Counted from the first letter of the stretch, positions 33,851-43,085 are shown. The stretch: 64,000 nucleotides of DNA from Gallionellaceae bacterium (GCA_028714735.1 JAQTLU010000005.1:151702-215701), one strand, 5' to 3'. Program-made: numbers and translations. Notes: generated by a model from the letters alone, not told the origin.

Positions 33851-36745
33851 ATGCAGCTTTCCACCGAAATTCAGTCCACCCAGCCCGTCTTTGCCCAGAA
33901 CCCGGACGACGGCGTCGCCGCACCGGCCTATGTCGGCTACCAGATCATCCGCCGCAACGGCTCGGTAGTGGTGTTCGAGCCGGCCAAGATCGCCGTCGCC
34001 ATGACCAAGGCCTTCATCGCCGTGAGCGGCGGCCAGGCCGCCGGCAGCGCCCGCATCCGCGAACTGGTCGACAACATGACCCAGTCCGTGGTCCAGGCCC
34101 TGCTGCGTCGGCAGCCGAACGGCGGCACCTTCCACATCGAGGATATCCAGGATCAGGTCGAACTGGCCCTGATGCGCTCCGGCGAACACGAAGTCGCCCG
34201 CGCCTATGTCCTGTATCGGGAGAAACGGGCCGAGGAGCGCGCCAGGCAGCGCCAGGAACAGGCCGAAGAGCACGTCATCTACTGCGTCGAGAACGGCCAG
34301 CGCAAGCCGCTCGACCTCAAGCGCCTGGCCGACCTGGTCGGCGCCGCCTGCGAAGGCCTGCCCGAGACCCACCCGCAGGCCATCCTGCAGGCCACCGTGC
34401 GCGACATCTACGACGGCGTGCCGAGCGAGGAAGTGCGCAAGTCGCTGGTCATGTCGGCCCGCTCGCTGATCGAGAAGGACCCCGACTATTCCCTGGTCAC
34501 CGCCCGCCTGCTCCTGCACACCATCCGCCGCGAGGTGCTGGGTGAGGATGTCAGCCAGGCCGAGATGGCGGCCCGTTACGCCGACTACTTCCCGGCCTAC
34601 ATCAAGGAAGGCATCGAGGCCGAACTGCTGGATGAACGGCTGGCCCAGTACGACCTCGCCCGTCTGGCCGCCGCCCTGGCGCCGGAGCGCGACCTGCAGT
34701 TCCAGTACCTCGGCCTGCAGACCCTGTACGACCGCTACTTCCTGCACATCGCCGAGCGCCGCATCGAGCTGCCCCAGGCCTTCTTCATGCGCGTCGCCAT
34801 GGGCCTGTCGATCAACGAGATCAACCGGGAAGAGCGCGCCATCGAGTTCTACCACGTGCTGTCCAGCTTCGACTACATGTCCAGCACGCCGACCCTGTTC
34901 AACGCCGGCACCCGGCACAGCCAGCTGTCCTCCTGCTACCTGACCACGGTGCCGGACGACCTCGACGGCATCTACCAGTCGATCAAGGAAAACGCCCTGC
35001 TGCAGAAGTTCGCCGGCGGCCTCGGCAACGACTGGACCCGCGTGCGCAGCCTGGGCGCCTACATCAAGGGCACCAACGGCAAGTCGCAGGGCGTGGTGCC
35101 CTTCCTCAAGGTCGCCAACGACACCGCCGTAGCGGTGAATCAGGGCGGCAAGCGCAAGGGCGCGGTGTGCGCCTTCCTGGAAACCTGGCACATGGACATC
35201 GAGGAATTCCTCGAACTGCGCAAGAACACCGGCGACGACCGCCGCCGCACCCACGACATGAACACCTCCAACTGGGTGCCCGACCTGTTCATGAAGCGGG
35301 TCATGGAAAACGCCGAGTGGACCCTGTTCTCGCCCTCCGACGCCCCCGACCTGCACGACCTCACCGGCCGCGCCTTCGAGGAAGCCTACTGCCGCTATGA
35401 AGACAAGGCCGCGCGCGGCGAGATCAAGGTATTCAAGAAGGTCCAGGCCCTGGGCCTGTGGCGCAAGATGCTGTCGATGCTGTTCGAGACCGGCCATCCC
35501 TGGATCACCTTCAAGGATGCCTGCAACGTGCGCTACACCAACCAGCACGTCGGCGTCGTCCACAGCTCCAACCTGTGCACCGAGATCACCCTGCACACCA
35601 ACGACAACGAGATCGCGGTGTGCAACCTGGGCTCGGTCAACCTGGTCAACCACCTGACCGCCAACGGTCTCGACCCAGCAGGAATTGACCTCGACAAGCT
35701 GCAGCGCACCATCAAGACCGCGATGCGCATGCTCGACAACGTCATCGACATCAACTTCTACAACGTCGGCAAGGCGCGCAACTCCAACCTCAAGCACCGG
35801 CCGGTCGGCATGGGCATCATGGGTTTCCAGGACACCCTGCACAAGCTGCGCATCCCCTACGCCAGCAATGCCGCCGTCGAGTTCGCCGACCGCGCCATGG
35901 AAGCGGTGGCCTACAACGCCTACTGGGCCTCGACCGACTTGGCCGAGGAACGCGGCCGCTACAGCACCTTCAACGGCTCGCTGTGGTCCCAGGGCATCCT
36001 GCCGCAGGACTCGCTGAAAAAGCTGGCCGAGGAGCGCGGCGGCTATCTCGAAGCCGACTACAGCGAGACCCTGGACTGGGCCGCCCTGCGCAACCGCATC
36101 CAGACGGTCGGCATGCGCAACTCCAACTGCCTGGCCATCGCCCCGACCGCGACCATCGCCAACATCGTTGGCGTCTCCGCCTCGATCGAGCCGACCTACC
36201 AGAACCTGTTCGTGAAATCGAACCTGTCCGGTGAATTCACCGTGGTCAACCAGTACCTGGTGCGTGACCTCAAGGCGATGAACCTGTGGGACGAGGTCAT
36301 GGTCGGCGACATCAAGTACTTCGACGGCTGCCTGGCCAAGATCGACCGCATCCCGGCCGAACTGCGCAGCCTCTACGCCACTGCCTTCGAGGTCGACGCC
36401 TCCTGGCTGATCGAGGCCGGCGCCCGCCGCCAGAAGTGGATCGACCAGGCCCAGAGCCTGAACCTCTACTTCCACGGCGCCAGCGGCAAGAAGCTGGACG
36501 AGACCTACAAGCTGGCCTGGCTGCGCGGCCTCAAGACCACCTACTACCTGCGCGCCCTGGGCGCCACCCACGCCGAGAAATCGACCGGCAAGGGCGGCGA
36601 GCTGAATGCGGTCAACGCTGCCGGTGGTGCCGGCGCGGGCCAGTTCGCGGCGGCCGCCAACCTGCCCGAGCCGGAAATCGTCGGCCGGGCCTGCACCCTG
36701 CGCTCGGGCGACCCCGGCTTCGAGGAATGCGAGGCCTGCCAGTAA
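33851..36745 (+). CDS. nrdA: Class I ribonucleoside-diphosphate reductase, alpha subunit
   Basis: This gene encodes 964 residues starting at ATG 33851 after AAGGAG. It reduces ribonucleoside diphosphates together with NrdB. Two ATP-cone-like domains are visible: one at about 29-125 (begins YQIIRRNGSVVVFEPAKI) and a second at about 138-225 (begins YCVENGQRKPLDLKRL). The catalytic core has the active-site cysteines in SSCYLTTV and VCNLGSVNL, the thiyl-radical loop NLCTE, and the radical-transfer pair in YYLRALGATH. The C-terminal shuttle cysteines are in EECEACQ. Two NrdR boxes and a promoter lie upstream, and nrdB follows after an intervening lipoprotein gene. Confidence 0.95.
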   Translation: MQLSTEIQSTQPVFAQNPDDGVAAPAYVGYQIIRRNGSVVVFEPAKIAVAMTKAFIAVSGGQAAGSARIRELVDNMTQSVVQALLRRQPNGGTFHIEDIQDQVELALMRSGEHEVARAYVLYREKRAEERARQRQEQAEEHVIYCVENGQRKPLDLKRLADLVGAACEGLPETHPQAILQATVRDIYDGVPSEEVRKSLVMSARSLIEKDPDYSLVTARLLLHTIRREVLGEDVSQAEMAARYADYFPAYIKEGIEAELLDERLAQYDLARLAAALAPERDLQFQYLGLQTLYDRYFLHIAERRIELPQAFFMRVAMGLSINEINREERAIEFYHVLSSFDYMSSTPTLFNAGTRHSQLSSCYLTTVPDDLDGIYQSIKENALLQKFAGGLGNDWTRVRSLGAYIKGTNGKSQGVVPFLKVANDTAVAVNQGGKRKGAVCAFLETWHMDIEEFLELRKNTGDDRRRTHDMNTSNWVPDLFMKRVMENAEWTLFSPSDAPDLHDLTGRAFEEAYCRYEDKAARGEIKVFKKVQALGLWRKMLSMLFETGHPWITFKDACNVRYTNQHVGVVHSSNLCTEITLHTNDNEIAVCNLGSVNLVNHLTANGLDPAGIDLDKLQRTIKTAMRMLDNVIDINFYNVGKARNSNLKHRPVGMGIMGFQDTLHKLRIPYASNAAVEFADRAMEAVAYNAYWASTDLAEERGRYSTFNGSLWSQGILPQDSLKKLAEERGGYLEADYSETLDWAALRNRIQTVGMRNSNCLAIAPTATIANIVGVSASIEPTYQNLFVKSNLSGEFTVVNQYLVRDLKAMNLWDEVMVGDIKYFDGCLAKIDRIPAELRSLYATAFEVDASWLIEAGARRQKWIDQAQSLNLYFHGASGKKLDETYKLAWLRGLKTTYYLRALGATHAEKSTGKGGELNAVNAAGGAGAGQFAAAANLPEPEIVGRACTLRSGDPGFEECEACQ

Positions 36746-36758
36746 GAGGCGCCTGGAC

Positions 36759-37508
36759 GTGACGGCGCATCCCGAAACGATGCCGGCACCGGCCATCCTG
36801 GCCGGCATGCTGGCGACCGCCCTCCTGCTGGCGGGCTGTTCCGAGCCGGCCTTCCGGACCGACCCGACGAGCGCAGCGGCGCACACCGTCAAGGCCGACA
36901 TCCTGACCGGCATCCGGGAACCGGGCCTGCGCGAGGTCGTGGTGGTCATCAACGGCAACGCCTACAAGGGCGTGCATGCCGGGATGTTCGCGGGCAGCCG
37001 CCTGTACGATCCCTCCGGCACCTACACCCGGGTGCGCTCGGAGGACCGCTCTTGGCGGCATGCCAGCCTGGCCGACTACCTGGCCTACCAGCTGGCGGAC
37101 GGCCCGGACGTGCGCGTGTACCGCTTCGACCTGACCGAGCCGGACTTCGCCACCCTCCTGGCGCGCATCGACCATGCCGGCTGGACCATGCCGACCGATT
37201 GCGCCAACAGCGTCCGGGACGCACTGGCCGGCGTCGGCCCCTTCAGCAGCCTGGAAATCGACGGCTGGATCTCGCCCAAGCGGCTCGCCGCAAAGCTCGA
37301 TCCCCTGGCCGTCACCGCGCCCGCGCCCGCGCCGGTCGTACAGGCCAAGGCCCCTGCGCCATCGCCGCGTGAACCTGCCCGGCCTGCCAGCCAGGCATCC
37401 GTCCCCGCCTACCTGCCGACGGCCTGGCAGGCATGGCCCATGCCGGCACCCTGGCCGCCTTACGTATTCATCCGATACATCCCCTACAACCAATATCAAC
37501 CGAACTAG
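36759..37508 (+). CDS. Lipoprotein of unknown function between nrdA and nrdB
   Basis: This gene encodes about 249 residues from GTG 36759, which has AAGAGG nine bases upstream; ATG 36780 is the alternative. A signal sequence ends in a lipobox, ALLLAGC. The mature part (about 35-180) contains [39 protein letters not shown] and [13 protein letters not shown] proline/alanine-rich tail follows, ending [17 protein letters not shown] do not recognise the family. The stop codon TAG is part of the AGGAG ribosome site of nrdB, so translation of the two is probably linked, and the gene should be under NrdR control. Confidence 0.72.
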   Translation: MTAHPETMPAPAILAGMLATALLLAGCSEPAFRTDPTSAAAHTVKADILTGIREPGLREVVVVINGNAYKGVHAGMFAGSRLYDPSGTYTRVRSEDRSWRHASLADYLAYQLADGPDVRVYRFDLTEPDFATLLARIDHAGWTMPTDCANSVRDALAGVGPFSSLEIDGWISPKRLAAKLDPLAVTAPAPAPVVQAKAPAPSPREPARPASQASVPAYLPTAWQAWPMPAPWPPYVFIRYIPYNQYQPN

Positions 37509-37516
37509 GAGCCCCC

Positions 37517-38680
37517 ATGCTGAACTTCGAGGAAGACATCCCCGCCGCTCCGCGCCTGCAGCCCGTGGCCGAGGGCTTCGACCCGGCCTACCTGTCCTTC
37601 GGCGTATCCGCCCACCCGCCCGCCGCTGCCGCTCCGGCCAACCAGCCGACCGGCGAGAAATTCCGCCGCGTCCGCGCCGAGGACAAGCGCATCATCAACG
37701 CCAACACCGACGTCAACCAGCTCGTCCCGTTCAAGTACAAGTGGGCCTGGGAAAAATACATCGCCGCCTGCGCCAACCACTGGATGCCGCAGGAAGTGAA
37801 CATGAGCCGCGACATCGCCCAGTGGAAGGACCCCAACGCCCTGACCGAGGACGAGCGCCTGATCGTCAAGCGCAACCTGGGCTTCTTCGTCACCGCCGAC
37901 TCCCTGGCCGCCAACAACATCGTGCTCGGCACCTACCGCCAGATCACCGCCCCGGAATGCCGCCAGTACCTGCTGCGCCAGGCCTTCGAGGAAGCCATCC
38001 ACACCCACGCCTACCAGTACATCGTCGAGAGCCTGGGCCTGGACGAAGGCGAGATCTTCAACGCCTACCACGAGATCCCGTCGATCCGCGCCAAGGACGA
38101 GTTCCTGCTGCCCTTCATCGATGCCCTGGCCGACCCCAACTTCAAGACCGGCAGCCACGAGGCCGACCAGACCTTCCTGAAGTCGCTGATCGCCTTCGCC
38201 TGCATCATGGAAGGCCTGTTCTTCTACGTCGGCTTCGTGCAGATCCTGGCCATGGGCCGGCAAAACAAGATGACCGGCGCCGCCGAGCAGTACCAGTACA
38301 TCCTGCGCGACGAGTCCATGCACTGCAATTTCGGCATCGACATGATCAACCAGCTCAAGCTGGAAAACCCCGGCCTGTGGACCCCGGAATTCCGCACCGA
38401 ACTGAAGGCCATCTTCATTAAGGCGGTCGAACTGGAATACGCCTACGCCGAAGACACCATGCCGCGCGGCGTGCTCGGCCTGAACGCGCCGCAGTTCAAG
38501 GAATACCTGCGCTTCATCGCCAACCGCCGCGCCACCCAGATCGGCCTGGACGAGCTGTTCCCCGGCGCTAACAACCCGTTTCCGTGGATGGCCGAGATGA
38601 TCGATCTGAAGAAGGAGAAGAACTTCTTTGAAACCAGAGTCACCGAATACCAGACGGGTGGTGCGTTGAGCTGGGACTAA
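37517..38680 (+). CDS. nrdB: Class Ia ribonucleoside-diphosphate reductase, beta subunit
   Basis: This gene encodes 387 residues. It carries the di-iron site and tyrosyl radical for NrdA. The iron ligands and radical residue are visible in [14 protein letters not shown]159, H162 and the radical tyrosine Y166 have the E-x2-H-x3-Y spacing of E. coli NrdB. Later ligands are in IMEGLFFY and [13 protein letters not shown]. The radical tyrosine is kept, so this is not a tyrosine-less subclass. The start at ATG 37517 follows AGGAG. A repeat cluster begins just after the stop. Confidence 0.95.
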   Translation: MLNFEEDIPAAPRLQPVAEGFDPAYLSFGVSAHPPAAAAPANQPTGEKFRRVRAEDKRIINANTDVNQLVPFKYKWAWEKYIAACANHWMPQEVNMSRDIAQWKDPNALTEDERLIVKRNLGFFVTADSLAANNIVLGTYRQITAPECRQYLLRQAFEEAIHTHAYQYIVESLGLDEGEIFNAYHEIPSIRAKDEFLLPFIDALADPNFKTGSHEADQTFLKSLIAFACIMEGLFFYVGFVQILAMGRQNKMTGAAEQYQYILRDESMHCNFGIDMINQLKLENPGLWTPEFRTELKAIFIKAVELEYAYAEDTMPRGVLGLNAPQFKEYLRFIANRRATQIGLDELFPGANNPFPWMAEMIDLKKEKNFFETRVTEYQTGGALSWD

Positions 38681-38695
38681 CACCTCGGACACAGG

Positions 38696-38752
38696 GGGGT
38701 CAGGTATAACAACCGGCCTCAGGGCGAAAATAATTCGAGCCTGACCCCTTTA
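38696..38752. repeat. GAGCCTGACCCC repeat, inverted pair
   Basis: GGGGTCAGG (38696-38704) and CCTGACCCC (38740-38748) form a 9-bp perfect stem around a 35-base loop. The right arm is the fullest copy of the family, TAATTCGAGCCTGACCCCTTTA (38731-38752). It looks like a REP-type imperfect palindrome. Confidence 0.6.
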
Positions 38753-38756
38753 GATT

Positions 38757-39191
38757 TTGCATGTAATCAACAAGGACGACCCTAATCTCTCTGCTGCAAC
38801 ACAGCGCTATTTGGCGCGACTTCATGGGCAGCTCGACGCTCAATTCAAGGCAAAACCGATGTCGAACGACATGGATAGCCCGAATTGCATCGAGATGGAG
38901 ATAGAGCTTCTCATCGTCATCGATAGCGATGGCAAATTAGTCGATGTCGAGATCAGATCGGATGGAATACCAGACCCGCATGGCCAGGGCAAACAAGCGA
39001 GGGAATATCTGTTGCAGACATTGAAGGCCGTTTCGCCGCTCCCAACCTTTCCTGAGAACTCCTTCGCGGGCTCTCAGCGCATGGGCATTCCTATCCAGCA
39101 GCTTGTTCCATGCCGTGGAGAACTCGTCAGACGCAAGTTCCTTGAGCAGCATGGCGGGCCATCAAACATCATTGAGACAAATAAACACTGA
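38757..39191 (+). CDS. TonB C-terminal-like protein, possibly a truncated gene
   Basis: This gene encodes 144 residues and opens at a TTG directly after a repeat copy (38731-38752), with no clear ribosome site. The middle, ELLIVIDSDGKLVDVEIRS followed by an alpha-helical segment and SPLPTFPENSF, matches the beta-alpha-beta pattern of TonB C-terminal domains. No signal or transmembrane anchor is present, so the N-terminus may have been lost. The codon use and GC content are lower than in the nrd genes. A second repeat copy lies 29 bp after the stop, so the gene is bounded by direct copies and may have arrived or been cut as a cassette. Confidence 0.42.
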   Translation: MHVINKDDPNLSAATQRYLARLHGQLDAQFKAKPMSNDMDSPNCIEMEIELLIVIDSDGKLVDVEIRSDGIPDPHGQGKQAREYLLQTLKAVSPLPTFPENSFAGSQRMGIPIQQLVPCRGELVRRKFLEQHGGPSNIIETNKH

Positions 39192-39219
39192 ACGACTCAT
39201 GCCCTGATGACAGAGGTGC

Positions 39220-39241
39220 TAATTCGAGCCTGGCGCCTTTA
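39220..39241 (+). repeat. GAGCCTGACCCC-type repeat, copy
   Basis: TAATTCGAGCCTGGCGCCTTTA has the same orientation as the copy at 38731-38752 and differs from it at two positions. It closes the interval containing the TonB-like ORF. Confidence 0.6.
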
Positions 39242-39349
39242 ATTATCCTCGCCATACGACATCAGAGAGAACAAGGTCATACCGACAGTTGAAGTCGCTT
39301 CGAAACGTATGTTGGTCCACCCGATTGCTCTTGCGCCCGCACGAAACAA

Positions 39350-39369
39350 ATCAAGCCTGCCCCGTTAGA
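39350..39369 (+). repeat. GAGCCTGACCCC-type repeat, degenerate copy
   Basis: AATCAAGCCTGCCCCGTTAG keeps the AGCCTG-CCCC core. The 239 bp between 39192 and 39429 otherwise holds no gene I can support. Confidence 0.4.
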
Positions 39370-39429
39370 TACACTTTAAGTCGGCCTGGACCCAGTTGCC
39401 GTAATCTCTGTTAGCCGTGCCTCGTTAAT

Positions 39430-39678
39430 TTAACGAGGCATTCTTGCCGCCCACGGCGTAGGAAAACGAACTGGATTGGGTGCCACTACCGGGGTAATTG
39501 GCATTGTCCGAGGAGTTGTAGTAATAGGCGTAGCCACTGGTACAGGTACCCGGAGATGGTTGGCAGTGGGGAAAGGCTGCATACGCATATTTCCATACAC
39601 GTCAACCGCACCGGTGTTAGCAATTGCTTGGCCAATGCCCGACATGGCAATTACAAGCACGATTGATTTGAGCTTCAT
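39430..39678 (-). CDS. Small exported Pro/Thr-rich protein
   Basis: This gene encodes 82 residues with AAGGGAG eight bases before the ATG. The signal peptide ends near residue 20 (IGQAIA). The mature part begins NTGAVDVYGNMRM and is then rich in proline, threonine and valine. I do not recognise a family. It is flanked by dispersed repeats in a lower-GC stretch, so it may be an acquired or decaying gene. Confidence 0.5.
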   Translation of the reverse strand: MKLKSIVLVIAMSGIGQAIANTGAVDVYGNMRMQPFPTANHLRVPVPVATPITTTPRTMPITPVVAPNPVRFPTPWAARMPR

Positions 39679-39813
39679 TTGACGACTCCCTTAAGTGGAT
39701 TAGTTGTAATGTCAAACTGGCCATCCAAAGCGACAAGATGACCTTGACATCGCCTTATGGATTGAAATTATCACAACTAACTGAGCATATGAAATCCGTG
39801 TTTCTACTCAATC

Positions 39814-39832
39814 AAGGGGTCAGGCTAAAATA
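39814..39832 (-). repeat. GAGCCTGACCCC-type repeat, inverted copy
   Basis: AAGGGGTCAGGCTAAAATA on the plus strand is the inverse of the 38731 copy. The 230 bp from 39679 to 39910 has no other visible feature apart from the likely promoter of the small exported gene. Confidence 0.5.
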
Positions 39833-39910
39833 ATCCAGGGCGCCGGGGCTTACGGTTGAAGACTGGCTTGAATGAACAATTGGGAACCGCCCCTATTTAG
39901 TCAGCTTCCA

Positions 39911-40987
39911 TCACTTGGACTCACTCGCGGCCCGCTGCAGCCCAACTTCCTCGCTGGCGTGGTCGCGGTTCCACAACTGGAACAGCGGGTATTTCAGGTA
40001 CGCCTTGTCGGCGACGTAGCGCAGCACGTTGGCCAGCCGGAAGAACTGCACCACCGAATCGACGCGGAAGACTTCCTTGCCGTGTTCGTCGAACAGCACC
40101 AGCGTCGGCGCATAGAACAAGCCGAGATCGCGCGCCCACTTGCGTGCCGTCATGCGCCGGCCGTCCGGGGTCAGCACCGGCGTCGCGGCGTCCCAGACGT
40201 TTAGTTGCACCACCTCGAAGGCCTGCAGGCGTTCGCGCACCAGGGCGTTTTGCAGCGGCTCGGTATGGAGCACGTCGCAGGCATGGCAGCGGGGCTGTTC
40301 GAAGATCACGAGCAGGGGTTTGTGGGCCGCGAAACGGCTGCGGTCGAGTGCGTACGGCGGCGGGGTAAAGATCGGGTCGGGGTTCAGTGCCTCGTCGGCG
40401 AACAGCGGGGGCGGGTCGGCCTGTTCCAGGTACTCGCCGAAGTTCCACTTCTTGTAGTGGCCATCGGCGACATATTCCAGTGCCGCGCGCATCTTGTAGG
40501 GGGGCAGGTAGCCGACCAGTTTCAGCGCCAGCTTGCGCCCCTCGACGTAGAACAACAGCGTCGGCGTGAGTTGCGCCTTCTGCGCGATCGCGAATTCGTT
40601 GATCGGCAGGGTCTTGCCGTCCATGCCGGTGATCTGCTCGGTGCTGTGCGTGTTCAGCCCGACCACTTCGAAGTGCGTGCGCAGGTAATGCACCAGGTCG
40701 CCCTTGGAAAGGTTGTCTTTCATGGCCTGCTGGCAGTATGGGCAATGACGCTGGCCGAAATAGACGATCAGTCCCTGCTTGCCGGAAGACAGCGTGTCAT
40801 CGAGATCCTCGGGCAGATTGTAGAAACTCTCCTTGAACCAGTCCGGATGGTTGTCCTGGTAGTCGGTCGGGAGATCGACGAACGAATACGAATCATCGAC
40901 CGGCGTCCCCGCGCTGGCGGCGTAGGAACAGAACAGCGCGGCGATCACGATTACAGCGGTGCGTATGGGTAGACCTAATGACTGCAT
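39911..40987 (-). CDS. Periplasmic protein with two thioredoxin-like domains (SoxW-like)
   Basis: This gene encodes 358 residues from ATG 40987. A signal peptide ends near residue 26 (AASA). The first thioredoxin-like domain has the active site in YFGQRHCPYCQQAM, followed by the cis-proline block AQLTPTLLFYVEG. The second has IFEQPRCHACDVLH and then LFYAPTLVLFDEHG. Both domains therefore keep CxxC pairs. Single-domain relatives (SoxW) act in periplasmic thiol redox for sulfur oxidation. Two domains in tandem could relay electrons between them. The gene is divergent from the 41119 gene. Confidence 0.82.
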   Translation of the reverse strand: MQSLGLPIRTAVIVIAALFCSYAASAGTPVDDSYSFVDLPTDYQDNHPDWFKESFYNLPEDLDDTLSSGKQGLIVYFGQRHCPYCQQAMKDNLSKGDLVHYLRTHFEVVGLNTHSTEQITGMDGKTLPINEFAIAQKAQLTPTLLFYVEGRKLALKLVGYLPPYKMRAALEYVADGHYKKWNFGEYLEQADPPPLFADEALNPDPIFTPPPYALDRSRFAAHKPLLVIFEQPRCHACDVLHTEPLQNALVRERLQAFEVVQLNVWDAATPVLTPDGRRMTARKWARDLGLFYAPTLVLFDEHGKEVFRVDSVVQFFRLANVLRYVADKAYLKYPLFQLWNRDHASEEVGLQRAASESK

Positions 40988-41118
40988 TGCGGTGGCAAGA
41001 CGAGTGAAGTGGCGTACAAGAATACGTGCATCGCTGGATTTTGCACTACCGGCGCGCTGGATCGGCGGGTCGCCAAGCAGCAAAATGGCCAGTATTCACC
41101 GCACCAAGGCGCAACCCC

Positions 41119-41499
41119 ATGAGCCTCCTCTACTCTCTGCTCGGTTCCCCGCTTGCTTGCCGGTTCCCGGATTTGTACCTGGAACTCGGCATCGAGGCGG
41201 AACGTTTCGACTCTGCCCGCAACCTTCACCGCGCATTGAAACAACGGCTTCCCGATTACTTCGTGGGCGAATTCGTCTATGGCTGGGGCAACAATTACGC
41301 AGGCGCCAATGTCTCCAATCTGGATGTCACCCTGCGCACCCTCCAGGCCTTCGCGCCCAAGGCAAGGCTCATCATCGTCATGCAGCCCAGCGAGGCCGCG
41401 CATATCGGCAAGCTGCTGGAACTGTTCCCGGTTCATGCCGTGTTGACCTACCCCATCGACGAAGAGCAGATGCGGACGGCGTTGCAACACGCGGCATGA
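41119..41499 (+). CDS. Small receiver-like protein of unknown function
   Basis: This gene encodes 126 residues from ATG 41119, with an AAGG ten bases upstream. The second half, AFAPKARLIIVMQPSEAAHI followed by LELFPVHAVLTYPIDEEQM, looks like the beta4-alpha4-beta5 end of a response-regulator receiver fold. The phospho-acceptor aspartate and the lysine are not evident. It may be a pseudo-receiver or an unrelated Rossmann-like protein. It faces the double-thioredoxin gene across a 131-bp divergent region. Confidence 0.5.
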   Translation: MSLLYSLLGSPLACRFPDLYLELGIEAERFDSARNLHRALKQRLPDYFVGEFVYGWGNNYAGANVSNLDVTLRTLQAFAPKARLIIVMQPSEAAHIGKLLELFPVHAVLTYPIDEEQMRTALQHAA

Positions 41500-42037
41500 A
41501 CACGCAGAGTTCGCAATCAAAGGGTCTGGACTGGTCACCAGCAATATCAAGCTCAGGAAGGAACATTAAGATTCTGGGACCCAGCAGTCATCCTGCTGAT
41601 CCAGGCGCTCCCAGCGCGTAGTTCATGTGCAGATGTGCATGGCTGCGTGGTCGGCTTCGGTTCCCATGGAATCGAGGCCGAATTTTTATATGCACGGGTC
41701 GCCAGGTCCGTCCCGCTAGAACATGAACCGGCCGGCCCGGTTCCGCTTACGGCACATAGCGCAGGATCGTAACGTAATGGGCGGCGCTGCTGGCGATGAG
41801 CATCCTGACGTGATCCAGTTTACGCAGGTGGCTCTTCGCCTCGCCGCGCAGGCCGTGGTAGAGCATCGAGAAGCTTAGAGCAGCACCAGGGTCGCGCCAA
41901 AGATCAAGGGTCGAGACGCTGACCACCTTCCACGGATCATCGTCCTGCGCGGCCAGGACGGTGAGCACGTCGGCCCCGGCAAGCGCCAGCACGCTCGATC
42001 GCCGATGCCCCGCCGTGGCAAGGTCAGGCTTCGGTCA
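41500..42037. other. Intergenic stretch, 538 bp
   Basis: I see no gene here that I can support. A minus-strand frame of 81 codons (41747-41992, GTG start) has no ribosome site and no family I recognise; it could be a gene remnant. No repeat-family copy or regulon site was seen. Confidence 0.5.
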
Positions 42038-42352
42038 TCAAGCGGGTTCTGGCGAACGAATCCGAACCTGGCTACCTGCTTGCCAGCGCCGCGCGATCTG
42101 CCACGTCACCCAGCCGCGGCGCAGCCATTTTCCGACGCCCCCAGGCCGCAGCACCGAGAACATAACGATACCGCCGATCAGCCAGACGACGGGGTGGCGC
42201 TTGATATAACGCAACGCAGCCAGCCCCTGGTCTGCCAACGCCAGGGGGATGCGCCACGGCTCGATGTTCTGTGCCAGCGCCGTTCGTTGTGCCGTCGCTT
42301 GGGCGATCAGGCGTTCCCGCCGTTCAAACGGCCGGGGCCTGTTCCCGTTCAT
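42038..42352 (-). CDS. YqjK-like small membrane protein
   Basis: This gene encodes 104 residues. The ATG at 42352 overlaps the preceding stop as ATGA. The N-terminal half is charged and helical (RPFERRERLIAQATAQRTAL), then one hydrophobic segment, HPVVWLIGGIVMFSVLRP, and a basic tail. This is the layout of the YqjK family found after yqjE in enterobacteria. It is the last gene of a small-membrane-protein operon that looks stress-related. Confidence 0.65.
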   Translation of the reverse strand: MNGNRPRPFERRERLIAQATAQRTALAQNIEPWRIPLALADQGLAALRYIKRHPVVWLIGGIVMFSVLRPGGVGKWLRRGWVTWQIARRWQAGSQVRIRSPEPA

Positions 42353-42741
42353 GGCCGGGAACCGAGTTGCTGCCGGTCTTTCAGCAATTCCGACAGGCTG
42401 GTGGCAAACAGTCTCGGCTTGGTTTTCACTCTGCGCATGGCGAGCCGTCCCGCCGCTACGCCAACCGCCAGGAAGAATACGCTGAGCGAGCCCAGCGCCA
42501 AGAGACGCTGAGTGTCCCAGAAGGCCACCACGATTAGGACCGCGACCAGGACCACGCCGACGCCAAGGCAAAACAGGGCCACCAGCGTCGACGCCAGGAG
42601 CGAGAACACATGCTCCCGTTCTTCCTCCAGGTCCGAGGACAGCAACTCCAGGCGTGTCTGCGCGATGGCAACCAGGGTTGCAGCGAGCGTGGTCAGCGAC
42701 TCGAGCAGCCCGGTGCCGCTGCTGGCTGTGTTCTCCGACAT
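42349..42741 (-). CDS. YqjE-type phage-holin-superfamily membrane protein
   Basis: This gene encodes 130 residues. After a helical segment (LVAIAQTRLELLSSDLEEER) there are two strong membrane helices (about 50-75 and 80-100), the pattern of the holin-superfamily III proteins next to yqjD. It is not expected to lyse the cell; YqjE proteins are inner-membrane partners of ribosome-binding YqjD/ElaB. It lies 10 bp after the DUF883 gene and overlaps the YqjK-like gene. Confidence 0.8.
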   Translation of the reverse strand: MSENTASSGTGLLESLTTLAATLVAIAQTRLELLSSDLEEEREHVFSLLASTLVALFCLGVGVVLVAVLIVVAFWDTQRLLALGSLSVFFLAVGVAAGRLAMRRVKTKPRLFATSLSELLKDRQQLGSRP

Positions 42742-42751
42742 GGCGAATCGA

Positions 42752-43066
42752 CTAGCGTCGGCCCAGTATCCAGCCGACCGCCAAACCGAAACCGGCGGCG
42801 ACTCCGATGGCCTGCCATGGATTGGCATGGACATAGACGTCGGTCGCCTGGGCGGCCTCCTTGGTTTTGACCATCAGGGCCGCCTGTGCCTGCGCCATCC
42901 GGGCCTTGGCCACCCGGAGGGACTCTTCTGCCTTGGCGCGTACCACGGCCAGCTTCTCGCCGCCTTGACTGGCGGTGGCCATAAGCAACGCTTCCGCATC
43001 GGCCACAACCACCTTGAAATCGGTGATCAGTTGTCCGCCGGTAATTTCGTTAGATACAGCATTCAT
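42752..43066 (-). CDS. DUF883 (YqjD/ElaB-like) membrane-anchored protein
   Basis: This gene encodes 104 residues from ATG 43066 with GGAG six bases upstream. A long amphipathic helix (about 15-75) is followed by the family's conserved end block YVHANPWQAIGVAAGFGLAVGWILGRR, a glycine-rich membrane helix. Relatives bind ribosomes to the membrane in stationary phase. It is part of the minus-strand operon 43545 to 42038. Confidence 0.9.
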   Translation of the reverse strand: MNAVSNEITGGQLITDFKVVVADAEALLMATASQGGEKLAVVRAKAEESLRVAKARMAQAQAALMVKTKEAAQATDVYVHANPWQAIGVAAGFGLAVGWILGRR

Positions 43067-43085
43067 GTGTTTCTCCGTTGCTTGT

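Noticed and set aside
33845..36958. Antisense open frame of about 1000 codons opposite nrdA
   Set aside because: The sense strand is clearly NrdA with all catalytic cysteines, so the antisense frame is a composition artefact.
41747..41992. 81-codon minus-strand frame
   Set aside because: GTG start without ribosome site, and no similarity recognised.
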